Counted from the first letter of the stretch, positions 26,355-35,259 are shown. The stretch: DNA of 59,301 bases from an uncultured Clostridia bacterium (GCA_947625185.1 CANQNJ010000005.1:1-59301), one strand, 5' to 3'. Translations and numbers: made by a program. Notes: generated from the letters alone by a model not told the origin.

Positions 26355-26392
26355 GTGAGCAGTTCTGCAAAATGGGTTGCAAAACTGCTCAC
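26347..26392 (-). terminator. terminator of the MalK gene, overlapping operator site 2
   Basis: GTGAGCAGTT (26355-26364) pairs with AACTGCTCAC (26383-26392), extended inward by TGCAA/TTGCA; the minus strand continues TTTTATTT. Operator site 2 lies within this hairpin. Confidence 0.8.
26364..26389 (-). promoter_or_regulatory. shared operator, site 2
   Basis: TCTGCA-N5-GGTTG-N4-ACTGCT on the plus strand, 32 bases upstream of the -10 box, the same geometry as sites 1 and 3. The second half-site is the least conserved, perhaps because it is also one arm of the upstream terminator. Confidence 0.72.
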
Positions 26393-26411
26393 GAAGAAGC
26401 GTTTAAGTATA

Positions 26412-28307
26412 TCAGGCAAGGCGTATGCCGCGAGCCTTTTCCATTACGACAAGTTGCTCGGGACGGAGTACAAGTCTAAGCTCCTTGCCGTCAAAGCCCT
26501 TGGGAACGGAAACGTTTACGGTATTGTCTCCGACAGCGCACACCGCAAAACACTCCCTGCCGTAATCGGCTATCCGCAGTACGCTCGCCGCGATACCGTC
26601 CTCTCCAACCGTTGCCGTATAGGGATCGAATTGCACGTCCAGGTCCTTGTCGAAGATGTTTTTGCCGCCTCCGACGATAAGTTTCTGCGCCAACTCGGCG
26701 GAGCAGTTGAGGTCGTATCCCGCGACGGTAAGAGTATACTCCCACTCGGCGCCCTTCGCCGTCTTGCCGTCCGATTGCTTGTGCGCAGTTGCCTTGCGGC
26801 GGCTCAGACGAGCGGGCAAGCTGTTGACGAGATCGAGCGGCGGCTGCACCGTTTCGCCGTTGCGCTCCAACGCGATACTTTTGAGATCTATATCCGCCGT
26901 AACTTGTTCTTGCGACGTATGTTCATCGCAAAGCGCAAACAGCACTCTGTCGCCCACTTGCAAGTGAACGAGTATCCGACCGTTGACATCCTCTTCTTCG
27001 CGCACGACAGCGGCGATATCCCCTCCGAGGCGGACGGCGTTTGTGGGGATATGCACCTTGACGTCGCCCTCCGACGCGTCGAAAGCGGAAGGCAGTAATA
27101 TTTCGCTGCCGAGCAGACTGAGCTTGCCGCCCTCTATCCTGCCGTCGACGACGACTTCTTCGGGGATACGCGGCGCAACGGTATTTTCCGTTTCCGTGTC
27201 GAACAGGTGCATATGATCGAGATCCAACGACACGTCGATAATGCTGTCGGCGTCGTACCAACTGCCTGCCGGCGCCTTGACTATCACGCGCGTGGGACTC
27301 TCAGCGACGGTATCCGAGCCGTCGAGATCGAAGTCGGCATATACCTGACAGTCCGTGCCGAGTTCCTCGACGTGGGATACGCGGCACTTGGCGCGATAAG
27401 GATGGGCGTCGGGATCGACGGAAATATGCTCCGCGCGCAATCCGATAAACACCTTTTTGTCGCCGTTGAGATAGGCTCTGTCCGTCTTGTCAAATAATCC
27501 GATAGGCGCGTCGACGGAGACGGCCGTGTTATCCAACGAGATATTGACAACGTCGCCGCGTTGCAGCAGTCTTCCCTCGAAAAAGTTCATTTGAGGCGTG
27601 CCGATAAAGCCCGCCACAAACTTGTTGCAAGGAAAACGGTACAGGTTGCGCGGAGTGTCGATTTGCTGAATGACGCCGTCCTTCATCACCACTATGCGCG
27701 TACCCATGGTCATCGCTTCCACCTGGTCGTGAGTGACGTATATGAAGGTGGTCTGCAATTTGTGATGCAGCTTGGATATCTCCGAGCGCATTGCGGTACG
27801 CAGCTTGGCGTCGAGGTTGCTGAGCGGTTCGTCCAAAAGCATTACCTTGGGGTTGCGAACTATCGCGCGTCCCAAAGCTACGCGCTGACGCTGTCCGCCC
27901 GACATTTCCTTGGGCTTCTTGTCCAGATACTCCGTAATGCCCAATATCTCCGCCGCTTCGCGCACTTTGAGATCTATATCCTCTTTGCCGAGCTTGCGCA
28001 ATTTTAGTCCGAACGCCATATTCTGATAGACCGTCATATGCGGATACAACGCATAATTCTGGAACACCATCGCTATATCGCGATCCTTCGGTTCCACGTC
28101 GTTGACCACGACGCCGTCTATGCGCAGCTCTCCCGCGGTTATTTCTTCCAGACCGGCTATCATCCTGAGCGTAGTGGATTTGCCGCAGCCGGACGGTCCG
28201 ACGAATACGATAAATTCCTTGTCGGCGATGTCCATAGAAAAGTCGTCGACGGCTTTCTTGCCGTTGGGATACACTTTGTAAATGTGAGACAGATTGAGAC
28301 TTGCCAT
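26412..28307 (-). CDS. MalK/MsmK-type ABC transporter ATPase with long C-terminal extension
   Basis: A 631-residue protein. Residues 1-240 form a complete sugar-type ATPase: Walker A GPSGCGKST (37-45), signature MSGGQRQRVALGRA, Walker B VMLLDEPLSNLDA and the H loop YVTHDQ. Residues 240-375 are the usual MalK OB/TOBE domain. About 250 further residues follow, with beta-rich stretches and a second RLVLRPEQLVVM ending that echoes FIGLRAEHISV, so the TOBE-like unit seems duplicated. Typical MalK is about 370 residues. ATG 28307 has GGAGG 5 bases upstream. As the only sugar-transport ATPase in the window, it probably energises the permeases encoded around 12-14 kb. Confidence 0.9.
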   Translation of the reverse strand: MASLNLSHIYKVYPNGKKAVDDFSMDIADKEFIVFVGPSGCGKSTTLRMIAGLEEITAGELRIDGVVVNDVEPKDRDIAMVFQNYALYPHMTVYQNMAFGLKLRKLGKEDIDLKVREAAEILGITEYLDKKPKEMSGGQRQRVALGRAIVRNPKVMLLDEPLSNLDAKLRTAMRSEISKLHHKLQTTFIYVTHDQVEAMTMGTRIVVMKDGVIQQIDTPRNLYRFPCNKFVAGFIGTPQMNFFEGRLLQRGDVVNISLDNTAVSVDAPIGLFDKTDRAYLNGDKKVFIGLRAEHISVDPDAHPYRAKCRVSHVEELGTDCQVYADFDLDGSDTVAESPTRVIVKAPAGSWYDADSIIDVSLDLDHMHLFDTETENTVAPRIPEEVVVDGRIEGGKLSLLGSEILLPSAFDASEGDVKVHIPTNAVRLGGDIAAVVREEEDVNGRILVHLQVGDRVLFALCDEHTSQEQVTADIDLKSIALERNGETVQPPLDLVNSLPARLSRRKATAHKQSDGKTAKGAEWEYTLTVAGYDLNCSAELAQKLIVGGGKNIFDKDLDVQFDPYTATVGEDGIAASVLRIADYGRECFAVCAVGDNTVNVSVPKGFDGKELRLVLRPEQLVVMEKARGIRLA

Positions 28308-28352
28308 ATATTCCTCCGTTTGCGGCTTCTGCCGCAAAATCACTTTAACTTA

Positions 28353-30017
28353 TTATCCGAACGTCACCAAGGCGACGTCGGTGTAACGAGACAGCTCGTC
28401 GGCGGTTTTATCCGCGACAAAGGGCACCGTGTATGCCGATTCGCCGACCTGCACGACGACGCTTGCATATTGATTGCACCGCAACTGTTCGTAATCTTCC
28501 GTAAGGGGTTTGCCCTTGATCCACACGTTGACGAGTTCGACGTCGTTTACTCTGTGTACGCTGCCACGATATGCCGGGCGAACGTCCGTACAGCCGCGGA
28601 TATCGATGGGCAACAACAGATTGCCGTCCAAGACGGTGAGATTGCGAACGGTAACGCCCTCTATGCTGCCGAGGGGCGTCACCTTGTGCTGATCCGACCA
28701 GGTGGCGCTGTACAGGTTGGCGATCTCCACAAGTTGATTGTTGGATCCCGCGTCGCCTCGCCCCATCAGGGCGGATTCCACCGTTATGCCGTCGAACAAT
28801 ATGTTGCGAATGCGGGCGTTGTTGCCGTTGTGAATGCTTATCACGGGCTTGTGGTAATTGTGCAATACGGTAATATCCTTAAACGTCACGTCGGAAAGTT
28901 GTTCTCCGACGGTTTCGTATCCTATCTCCATACTCTGCGCGAGATCCGTCCACAGCGTGCAGTTGCGAAAAACGATATTGCGCGTGGCGCCCTCTTTGCT
29001 GCGATCCGACCACTCGGGATAATTCTTGACGACAAGACTGTCGTCCCAACTGCGCACAAAGCAGCCCGACACTTCCACATCGGTGCAGGATTGCAGCGAA
29101 ATGCCGTCGCCGTTGCTGCGCGAAGAGATGATCTTGATACCGTCTATCGCGCAATTACTGTTGAAATAGAAATTGACGCACCAACCGGCAGGGTCCAGAA
29201 CGGAAAAATCTTTAAGCGTTACGTCGGAACAGTAATTGAAGTCCAACGGTACCTTTACCTGTCCCGTATTTGCATTTCTCACAAATGTCGAACCGTCTAT
29301 TATCCCTCTGCCGCAAAGAGTTATGTTTTGCGCGCGGTTTGCAACGAAACGCGCTCGCACCACAGCACCCTCTTCAAAGTATACGGTCGTATCCGAAGAA
29401 AGCACCACTTCGTCGGCGGAAGATATCCTGTCGTCGTTTGCGGAAGTGTGCAATCCTCTCTCGAAGGTGATAACTTTGCCGTCGGGAAGCGCTTGCTCGG
29501 CAATGGGCGAAACGAACAGATGTATCGCTTTGTATCCGTCCGGAGCCGTCTCTCCTTCGGGGCAGGGTTCCACCGTATAGTTGCCGCTGCCGCTCAACAC
29601 GAAACGGAGACTATTGCCCTCGGCGGAGACCGTCACCCCCGCAGACAGCGGACGGACGACGGATGCGGACGTCACGGCGAAGGGAAAAGTGACCTTGACG
29701 TTCACCTTGCCCTCCAAAGAAAAATATCCCGCGCCCGTGGCTATCCTCTGCGGAGCGTCGCCCTGCCAACGTTGACTTGGATTGACCATTACGCGATACA
29801 GCGGCAAAGGAGTATCCTCCAATTGAACGGACACGTCGGAGTATCTGTCCACGCCGGAGGGAATGTCTACCGCTTGGACGCGACTTTGAATTTCGTCCGA
29901 GGGAGGATCCGGCTGCGGTTTAACGTAGGACGGACCGTCGTCGGGCGTACACGCCGCCAACGCAGCGATGGCGACCAAAAGCAAAATCATATACGCCGCT
30001 TTAAGAAAAGTTTTCAT
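28353..30017 (-). CDS. lipoprotein with right-handed beta-helix (GH28/GH49-like)
   Basis: A 554-residue paralogue of the larger beta-helix lipoprotein, lacking its discoidin-like C-terminus. A lipoprotein signal ends in LAAC near residue 22. The helix carries GRGIIDGS, DPAGWCVNFYF, SNGDGISLQS and SWDDSLVVKN, then TDLAQSMEIGYET, closely matching its paralogue, so the same three-Asp centre is present. It is predicted to be an extracellular polysaccharide hydrolase, perhaps with a different chain-length preference. It is first in a two-gene unit with the MalK-type ATPase (45-base gap). Its promoter has the shared operator, and the leader is only about 20 bases with AAGGGG as ribosome site. Confidence 0.8.
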   Translation of the reverse strand: MKTFLKAAYMILLLVAIAALAACTPDDGPSYVKPQPDPPSDEIQSRVQAVDIPSGVDRYSDVSVQLEDTPLPLYRVMVNPSQRWQGDAPQRIATGAGYFSLEGKVNVKVTFPFAVTSASVVRPLSAGVTVSAEGNSLRFVLSGSGNYTVEPCPEGETAPDGYKAIHLFVSPIAEQALPDGKVITFERGLHTSANDDRISSADEVVLSSDTTVYFEEGAVVRARFVANRAQNITLCGRGIIDGSTFVRNANTGQVKVPLDFNYCSDVTLKDFSVLDPAGWCVNFYFNSNCAIDGIKIISSRSNGDGISLQSCTDVEVSGCFVRSWDDSLVVKNYPEWSDRSKEGATRNIVFRNCTLWTDLAQSMEIGYETVGEQLSDVTFKDITVLHNYHKPVISIHNGNNARIRNILFDGITVESALMGRGDAGSNNQLVEIANLYSATWSDQHKVTPLGSIEGVTVRNLTVLDGNLLLPIDIRGCTDVRPAYRGSVHRVNDVELVNVWIKGKPLTEDYEQLRCNQYASVVVQVGESAYTVPFVADKTADELSRYTDVALVTFG

Positions 30018-30042
30018 ACGGTTATTATACCCCTTCTATCGT

Positions 30043-30071
30043 ATTATAAATTAAACCGCACTTCGATTCAA
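30043..30071 (-). promoter_or_regulatory. sigma-A promoter of the second beta-helix/MalK unit
   Basis: Minus-strand TTGAAT (30066-30071) and TATAAT (30043-30048) with a 17-bp spacer, the same two hexamers as the transporter operon promoter. Predicted start near 30036. Confidence 0.78.
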
Positions 30072-30080
30072 GGCGTCGAA

Positions 30081-30106
30081 ACTGCACACAGGGTTGTATT
30101 TCTGCA
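30081..30106 (-). promoter_or_regulatory. shared operator, site 3
   Basis: ACTGCA-N5-GGTTG-N4-TCTGCA on the plus strand, 32 bases upstream of the -10 box. Spacing is identical to sites 1 and 2. Confidence 0.78.
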
Positions 30107-30284
30107 ATTTTCGGCGAACGACAAAGCCCTCTGCGCTCGGAAAACCCGAGGCGGACGGAGAACTCCGCGTCAAGCCGAAACGCCTTTGAAAAGACGCACG
30201 ACCGCATTGATATACGGAATTATCACAAAGTATCCGCATAATGCGCTTTGCACAAACTTATCGTCTCTACGGTAGGTCAACGCG

Positions 30285-30314
30285 TTGACAAAACACGCTC
30301 TGCAATGATACAAT
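30285..30314 (+). promoter_or_regulatory. sigma-A promoter of udk
   Basis: TTGACA (30285-30290) and TACAAT (30309-30314) with an 18-bp spacer, just before the uridine kinase gene. Confidence 0.72.
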
Positions 30315-30336
30315 ACTTTGAGCGAGGTGACAAAAG

Positions 30337-30945
30337 ATGAGAATAGTTATCGGAATAGCCGGCGGTACGGCGTCGGGCAAGACGACCGTTGCGGAAAGAC
30401 TCTTCGACGCGTTCGGCAACGACGCGGTTATGCTAAGCCACGACTATTACTACAAACCTCACGATGACCTGTCTCTCGAAGAGCGCAGTCATCTGAATTA
30501 CGACCACCCGGACAGTCTGGATACGGCGTTGATGATAGAACATATCAAGGAACTGAAAAAAGGCAACGCCATAATGCACCCCACATACGACTTCACCACT
30601 CACAGCCGCAATCCCGTAAGTCAGCGTATGGAGAGCGCAAAGATAATTATCGTGGAGGGCATTCTCATCTACACGGACAGCAAACTGTGCAAATTGTGCG
30701 ACGTCAAGCTGTTTGTGGACGCAGCCGCCGACGTGAGATTTATCCGCCGCCTCACGCGCGACGTAAACGAACGCGGACGCACGATGCAATCGGTAATAGA
30801 CCAATATCTTACCACCGTCAAGCCGATGCACGAGCAATTTGTGGAGCCGTCCAAGGCAAAAGCCGATCTGATAATTCCGCAAGGCGGTCACAACGAGATA
30901 GCCATCAATATGATAATCGACGGCATCAAAAAGAAACTCAATTAG
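30337..30945 (+). CDS. udk: uridine kinase
   Basis: A 202-residue P-loop kinase that phosphorylates uridine (and usually cytidine) to the monophosphate in pyrimidine salvage. The P-loop GGTASGKTT lies at residues 9-17. LSHDYYYKP and LNYDHPDSLD form the nucleoside site, PTYDFTTHSR follows, and VEGILIY with DVKLFVDAAADVRFIRRLTRD is the family signature. Length matches the family. GAGGTG lies about 7 bases before the ATG. The phosphatase-like gene starts 9 bases after its stop, so the two share a transcript. Confidence 0.95.
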   Translation: MRIVIGIAGGTASGKTTVAERLFDAFGNDAVMLSHDYYYKPHDDLSLEERSHLNYDHPDSLDTALMIEHIKELKKGNAIMHPTYDFTTHSRNPVSQRMESAKIIIVEGILIYTDSKLCKLCDVKLFVDAAADVRFIRRLTRDVNERGRTMQSVIDQYLTTVKPMHEQFVEPSKAKADLIIPQGGHNEIAINMIIDGIKKKLN

Positions 30946-30954
30946 GACGGGCAA

Positions 30955-31752
30955 ATGACTATAAACCTTGAACAAGTCGCCAATGCGCGCGACCTCGGCG
31001 GCATATCGACGGCATACGGCACAGTGCAGCCCAACCGTCTGATACGCTCGGGACATCTGAGCATAGTGACAAACAGAGATATAGCCGCATTGAAGGCGAG
31101 ACGCCTTCGGCGCATAATAGATCTGCGTACGCCGACGGAAATATCCAATCACCCGGACGGATTTATCGAGGGCGTGCAAACGCTCAACGTATCCATAATG
31201 AGCGCCACCACCTTCGGTATCAGTTACGAGACGCTGGACGGTCCGCAAATAGCCGTCAAACTGCAAGCGGGCGTCGACCGTATGATCGCCAGAGGAGAAA
31301 CGCCCATCGAACATATGCGCATACTTTACCGCCAATTTGCCAAAGATCCGCACAGCCGCAAGGGCTACGGCGAATTTCTCAAAATATTGGCTGACGACCC
31401 CGTTGACGGCGCGACGCTGTGGCATTGTACGGGCGGAAAGGATCGCTGCGGCACCTGCACCGCTTTGCTACTTCACTGTCTGGGCGCAAGCAGAGAAGCG
31501 ATAACCGACGATTACCTCGAAACCAACGTTCAGGTGAATGAACACGCTCAAAGCATACTTGCAAAAGTGCGTCCCTATGTGGCGGAAGAACGTATGGCTC
31601 TGGTAAAATCGATGCTGCTTGTGGAACAAAGCTATCTGGACAGCTTTTGGAGCGAGATCGAAGGGAAATTCGGCAGCGTGGACAACTTTCTGTCATACTG
31701 CGGCGTAACGCAGAACGACATTGACAAACTGCGCGCCAACTACCTCGAATAA
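30955..31752 (+). CDS. tyrosine-phosphatase-like protein (Y_phosphatase3 family)
   Basis: A 265-residue protein with the active-site loop HCTGGKDRCG at about 157-166 (nucleophile Cys158, Arg164), preceded by IDLRTPTE, which supplies the general-acid region. N-terminal NARDLGGISTAYG is typical of bacterial tyrosine/lipid phosphatases related to LipA and MptpB. The substrate could be a phosphotyrosine protein or a phosphoinositide; the sequence does not decide. GGACGG-type purines precede the ATG. It is the second gene of the udk unit. Confidence 0.88.
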   Translation: MTINLEQVANARDLGGISTAYGTVQPNRLIRSGHLSIVTNRDIAALKARRLRRIIDLRTPTEISNHPDGFIEGVQTLNVSIMSATTFGISYETLDGPQIAVKLQAGVDRMIARGETPIEHMRILYRQFAKDPHSRKGYGEFLKILADDPVDGATLWHCTGGKDRCGTCTALLLHCLGASREAITDDYLETNVQVNEHAQSILAKVRPYVAEERMALVKSMLLVEQSYLDSFWSEIEGKFGSVDNFLSYCGVTQNDIDKLRANYLE

Positions 31753-31985
31753 TTGCGGCAACAAGGTATCCGCCGGCAATTTACGCCCAACCGACGTTAT
31801 CGGAGAGCTAAACCGCCGCTTAATTACCTTGGCAAAGAGAGGCTCTCTTGCATAATTTATTTCGGCAATCGCTATCTGCGGTTGCTTTTTTCACAAATTT
31901 TTATTGAAACAAAACGCCGTCTCGCGTATTCGCTTGCACGAATTTCACAATACGACTGCACGCAAAAGAAAGACATTCAGATTAA
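31753..31985. other. gene-free stretch after the phosphatase gene
   Basis: A weak inverted repeat (GCAAAGAGAG and CTCTCTTGC, 31832-31851) may end the udk transcript, but its T tract is poor. Nothing else was recognised. Confidence 0.4.
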
Positions 31986-32016
31986 AAAGCGGCTTGACTG
32001 ACTGCCAAACCGCTTG
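31986..32016 (-). terminator. terminator of the Cys/His-repeat lipoprotein gene
   Basis: AAGCGG (31987-31992) pairs with CCGCTT (32010-32015), with inner TTG/CAA. On the minus strand CTTTTTAATC follows. Confidence 0.65.
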
Positions 32017-32069
32017 ATAATTTTAACCGAACATCCGACAAAGAATGGAGGCTCATCTTTTTTTTGCTA

Positions 32070-35000
32070 TCAGGTGTTGTAAGTTTCGTAATGTATCTTG
32101 ACGGATTTGACGCGCGCCTGCGCCGCCGCGTAATACTCGAAGTAGGTCAATCCGAGGCTGCTTGAAAACTCTTTCTTCGCCGTGGTCCCCGACCAATCGA
32201 AAGTATATGCCGCAATATTGTCGGCGTTGAAGCCGAGTCTGAATATATTGCTTGCCCGAACTTCGTCTATGTTGTAATCGGCGAACTCTATTTCCACTCT
32301 CGTAATATACGCGTTTACTACGGTAAAACGCAGGTACGAATTAGCATACAGCCTGTTGTCGGCGTATGCGTTTCGCCCGTTTACATGCCGATAAGTTATA
32401 TACGGGTCGACGGATATTGCGTCGCCGTCGGTATCGGTGGCTATCTCGGTGATAACGACGACGTTGCTGCGATATTGCGAGAACTCGAACTCCGCATTGA
32501 TCGTTTCTTCCACAGTGATCTCCAATATGCCGTCGGTCATTGTATAGGATTTGCCGTTGATGACCAATCTGCTTACCAACGATTTGACGCCGTTCTTGTC
32601 TCCGTAATCGGAGAAATAGAACGTAAGTTTCTCGCCGATCATCAATTGGTTGTAATAATCGGTTACGCCAACGGTGCCGTAATTCACCAAGCCGAAAAAT
32701 TCTCCCGTCTCCGATGTCGCATACAGCGTGGGCTTGCCCGCCGAGACGGAAACCTTGACAAACAGAGATACTATCTCGTCGTCGGTCTGTTCGACGGATA
32801 CGATGACCGCCTCACATAGTCCGACCTGCGGAGAACTGCCCTCCTCTATTTCCGCATACAAAAAGCCTTTGACTGTGACTGTGTCGCCTGCGAGTATCGA
32901 ATAATTGGCTTCCGCCAATTGGACATCAACGATGTAGTAAGACTGACCGTCGCGCAATTGCAGGACGTCTCCGTAGGCAGAGATCACTTGGGCGGTTATC
33001 TGATAATAATCGGTGCTGGCCTCCTCGGAGAAATTTTCCGTTGCAATGCTTACGAGCTCGCCGATGCTGTCCACCTTGATGACCTTGGTCGGATAAATAT
33101 ATACCTGAGATTCGTCAAGTTCTTCGTGACAATCCTTGGTGGAGAAATATCTTCCGCAAACTTTGCATTTCCAATGACGGATCCACCCTCTCTCGCTGTC
33201 GGTGCAGGGTTTCTCGTCGAAATACTCTACGTCGTGGTCCGCATAGCCGAGCTGTTCGTCAATGACGGTGCGCGTTTCGCCGCATTTGTCGCAATACTCT
33301 GTATGACTGCCGTACTCCGTACAAGTGGCGTCCTTGCGCCCATCGTCGGAACTTACCCACGCGTGGTGAGCCTTTACGACGGTTTCCCTCTCGTAATCGC
33401 AAGCGGAACATCGCTCTATCTTGCAGCCGTCTGTTGTACATGTGGCATCATGATACTCGGTTTGTCTGAAATCGTGACTGCCGTGATTGCTCTGTTCCGT
33501 AAAGCAGACGGTGCATTTGTGCCAATGTCCGCCTGCGTCGCTGAACCATTCCGTACCCCATTGGTGACCGTCGGTCTTGATCAGTTCCGTCTCCTTGAAA
33601 CCGCAAACGGAACACACCTTGTCTATACTGCCGTCCTGCGTGCAGGTGGGAGCCTTCCTTGACTCCTCGACATAGTCAAATTTGTGACCCGTTGCGCCGA
33701 CGGACCCGGAGCTGCGCTGATATTTGCAAACGGCGCATTGCTCCGCCTCCCTGCCCGCTTCGGTACAGGTGGGCTGTTTGGTGACGACAGTCTGCCAATC
33801 GGAGTGCTGCGCCTCATCCAATTTTTCTTTGCATACGGTACACTCTTTCCAATGGTGAGTGCCGTTGGAGCGGTAAATCGAGGACGGAGTGTGTTGTCCC
33901 GTTGCCGGAATGCGCGTTTCTTTGAGATAATCGCAGACGGTACACTTCTCGTCGGAATGACCGCTCTTTCCGCATGTGGCGGGCTTGGCATAACCGTTGG
34001 GACAATCGCACGGCACAAAAGTGTGTTCTCGGCGCTCCGTAGAGTCGCATCTGACGCATTTGAACAGGTGACCTGTTTCATTTCCCGTATCGTACACATT
34101 GTCGTAATCGTAACTATGCCCCACAGCGTCGAGGATAACTTCCTCTTCTTTGCCGCAGACGCACAGTTTGCTCTCAACGCCGTCGTCGGTGCAAGTCGGT
34201 TGGCGCAGAGACTGTCTGACCATCGTATGCGCCGCGCGGGAAGTCGGATCTTCCGCTTGACAATTGACGCATATACGCCAATGCTCCGCCTCGGAATACA
34301 GATAATTTGCATAGTTGTGCGAAGCAAGCTCCGACAGCTCGGTATGTTGACGACCGCAACTGCACGCGGTGACTCGCTTGCCCCGTTCGACGCAGGTGGA
34401 CGTCGTCTCTTCTACCAACTTGTCGTAGCTGTGAGCTGCACGACTGCCCTCTTCTACCGACTGACATTGAACGCATTGACGCCAATGCTCCGCCTCGTCG
34501 GTCTGCAATTGGTAACTGTGATCGGCAAGAGGCGATTGCTCTGTATGAAGGGCGCCGCAATTACATTTCGTTACCACGCTGCCCGCTTCGGTACAGGTTG
34601 AAGGCGTCGATTCGACCACTATGTCGTAAACGTGCGCCGCGCGACTGTCCGGCTGCTCTTTATGGCAATATGAACACTCCGTCCAATGGGATACATTGTC
34701 GAAATTGCTTGCCGTATAGCTGTGAGCGGATTTGGAAATTGTCTGAGAGCGCACAGAACCGCATTTGCATTGGACAGTCTGCAAGCCTTCTTCGGTACAG
34801 GTGGGTTGTTTGTGCACTTGGACGACTTGGGCAAAATCGTGCCGTTCGTGCGCCGTCTCATAGTCGCAACGAGAGCATGCTTGCCAATGCTCCGCACCGC
34901 CCTCGGCAAACGTCCATTGCAAGTCGTGCCCGCGCGAAGGTATAATCTCGCTGTAACTGTCGCCGCAACCGCATTCGTAAACTCTTGACCCCGGTTCCGT

Positions 35001-35192
35001 ACAAGTCGCAGGATACACCGTTTCCTTGTAATTGTGAACGTGAGCGTCGCCCTGCGTCGGGGGATCGGGCGTAGGCGGGTTAGGCGTAGGCGGCGTCTTA
35101 TCGTGACAGGCGGCAAGCAACAGCACGCTTGCGCAAAGTATCGCCGCAAGAACGACAAAAGTCATCAACAACTTTATTTTGTAATTTTTCAT
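32070..35192 (-). CDS. large Cys/His-repeat lipoprotein (1040 aa)
   Basis: A lipoprotein signal (lipobox LAAC near residue 29) and a Thr/Pro spacer (about 30-50) are followed by ten repeats of roughly 50-60 residues up to residue about 680. Each repeat has a TCTExG...CxCG or CxxC half and an HWxxCxxC half, with conserved His, giving a zinc-knuckle-like spacing. The C-terminal 330 residues contain an OB-fold-like segment (YYQITAQVISAYGDVLQLRDGQSYYIVDV) and beta-rich modules. Such repeats are common in large Clostridial surface proteins, but their role is unknown; metal or cell-wall binding are possibilities. A strong promoter and GAGG precede ATG 35192. Confidence 0.82.
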   Translation of the reverse strand: MKNYKIKLLMTFVVLAAILCASVLLLAACHDKTPPTPNPPTPDPPTQGDAHVHNYKETVYPATCTEPGSRVYECGCGDSYSEIIPSRGHDLQWTFAEGGAEHWQACSRCDYETAHERHDFAQVVQVHKQPTCTEEGLQTVQCKCGSVRSQTISKSAHSYTASNFDNVSHWTECSYCHKEQPDSRAAHVYDIVVESTPSTCTEAGSVVTKCNCGALHTEQSPLADHSYQLQTDEAEHWRQCVQCQSVEEGSRAAHSYDKLVEETTSTCVERGKRVTACSCGRQHTELSELASHNYANYLYSEAEHWRICVNCQAEDPTSRAAHTMVRQSLRQPTCTDDGVESKLCVCGKEEEVILDAVGHSYDYDNVYDTGNETGHLFKCVRCDSTERREHTFVPCDCPNGYAKPATCGKSGHSDEKCTVCDYLKETRIPATGQHTPSSIYRSNGTHHWKECTVCKEKLDEAQHSDWQTVVTKQPTCTEAGREAEQCAVCKYQRSSGSVGATGHKFDYVEESRKAPTCTQDGSIDKVCSVCGFKETELIKTDGHQWGTEWFSDAGGHWHKCTVCFTEQSNHGSHDFRQTEYHDATCTTDGCKIERCSACDYERETVVKAHHAWVSSDDGRKDATCTEYGSHTEYCDKCGETRTVIDEQLGYADHDVEYFDEKPCTDSERGWIRHWKCKVCGRYFSTKDCHEELDESQVYIYPTKVIKVDSIGELVSIATENFSEEASTDYYQITAQVISAYGDVLQLRDGQSYYIVDVQLAEANYSILAGDTVTVKGFLYAEIEEGSSPQVGLCEAVIVSVEQTDDEIVSLFVKVSVSAGKPTLYATSETGEFFGLVNYGTVGVTDYYNQLMIGEKLTFYFSDYGDKNGVKSLVSRLVINGKSYTMTDGILEITVEETINAEFEFSQYRSNVVVITEIATDTDGDAISVDPYITYRHVNGRNAYADNRLYANSYLRFTVVNAYITRVEIEFADYNIDEVRASNIFRLGFNADNIAAYTFDWSGTTAKKEFSSSLGLTYFEYYAAAQARVKSVKIHYETYNT

Positions 35193-35230
35193 AAATACCT
35201 CAAACTACAAAAAACGACAAAATTTACTTT

Positions 35231-35259
35231 ATTATAAAACTTAAATAATCCGAACGCAA
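35231..35259 (-). promoter_or_regulatory. sigma-A promoter of the Cys/His-repeat lipoprotein
   Basis: Minus-strand TTGCGT (35254-35259) and TATAAT (35231-35236) with a 17-bp spacer. Confidence 0.7.
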
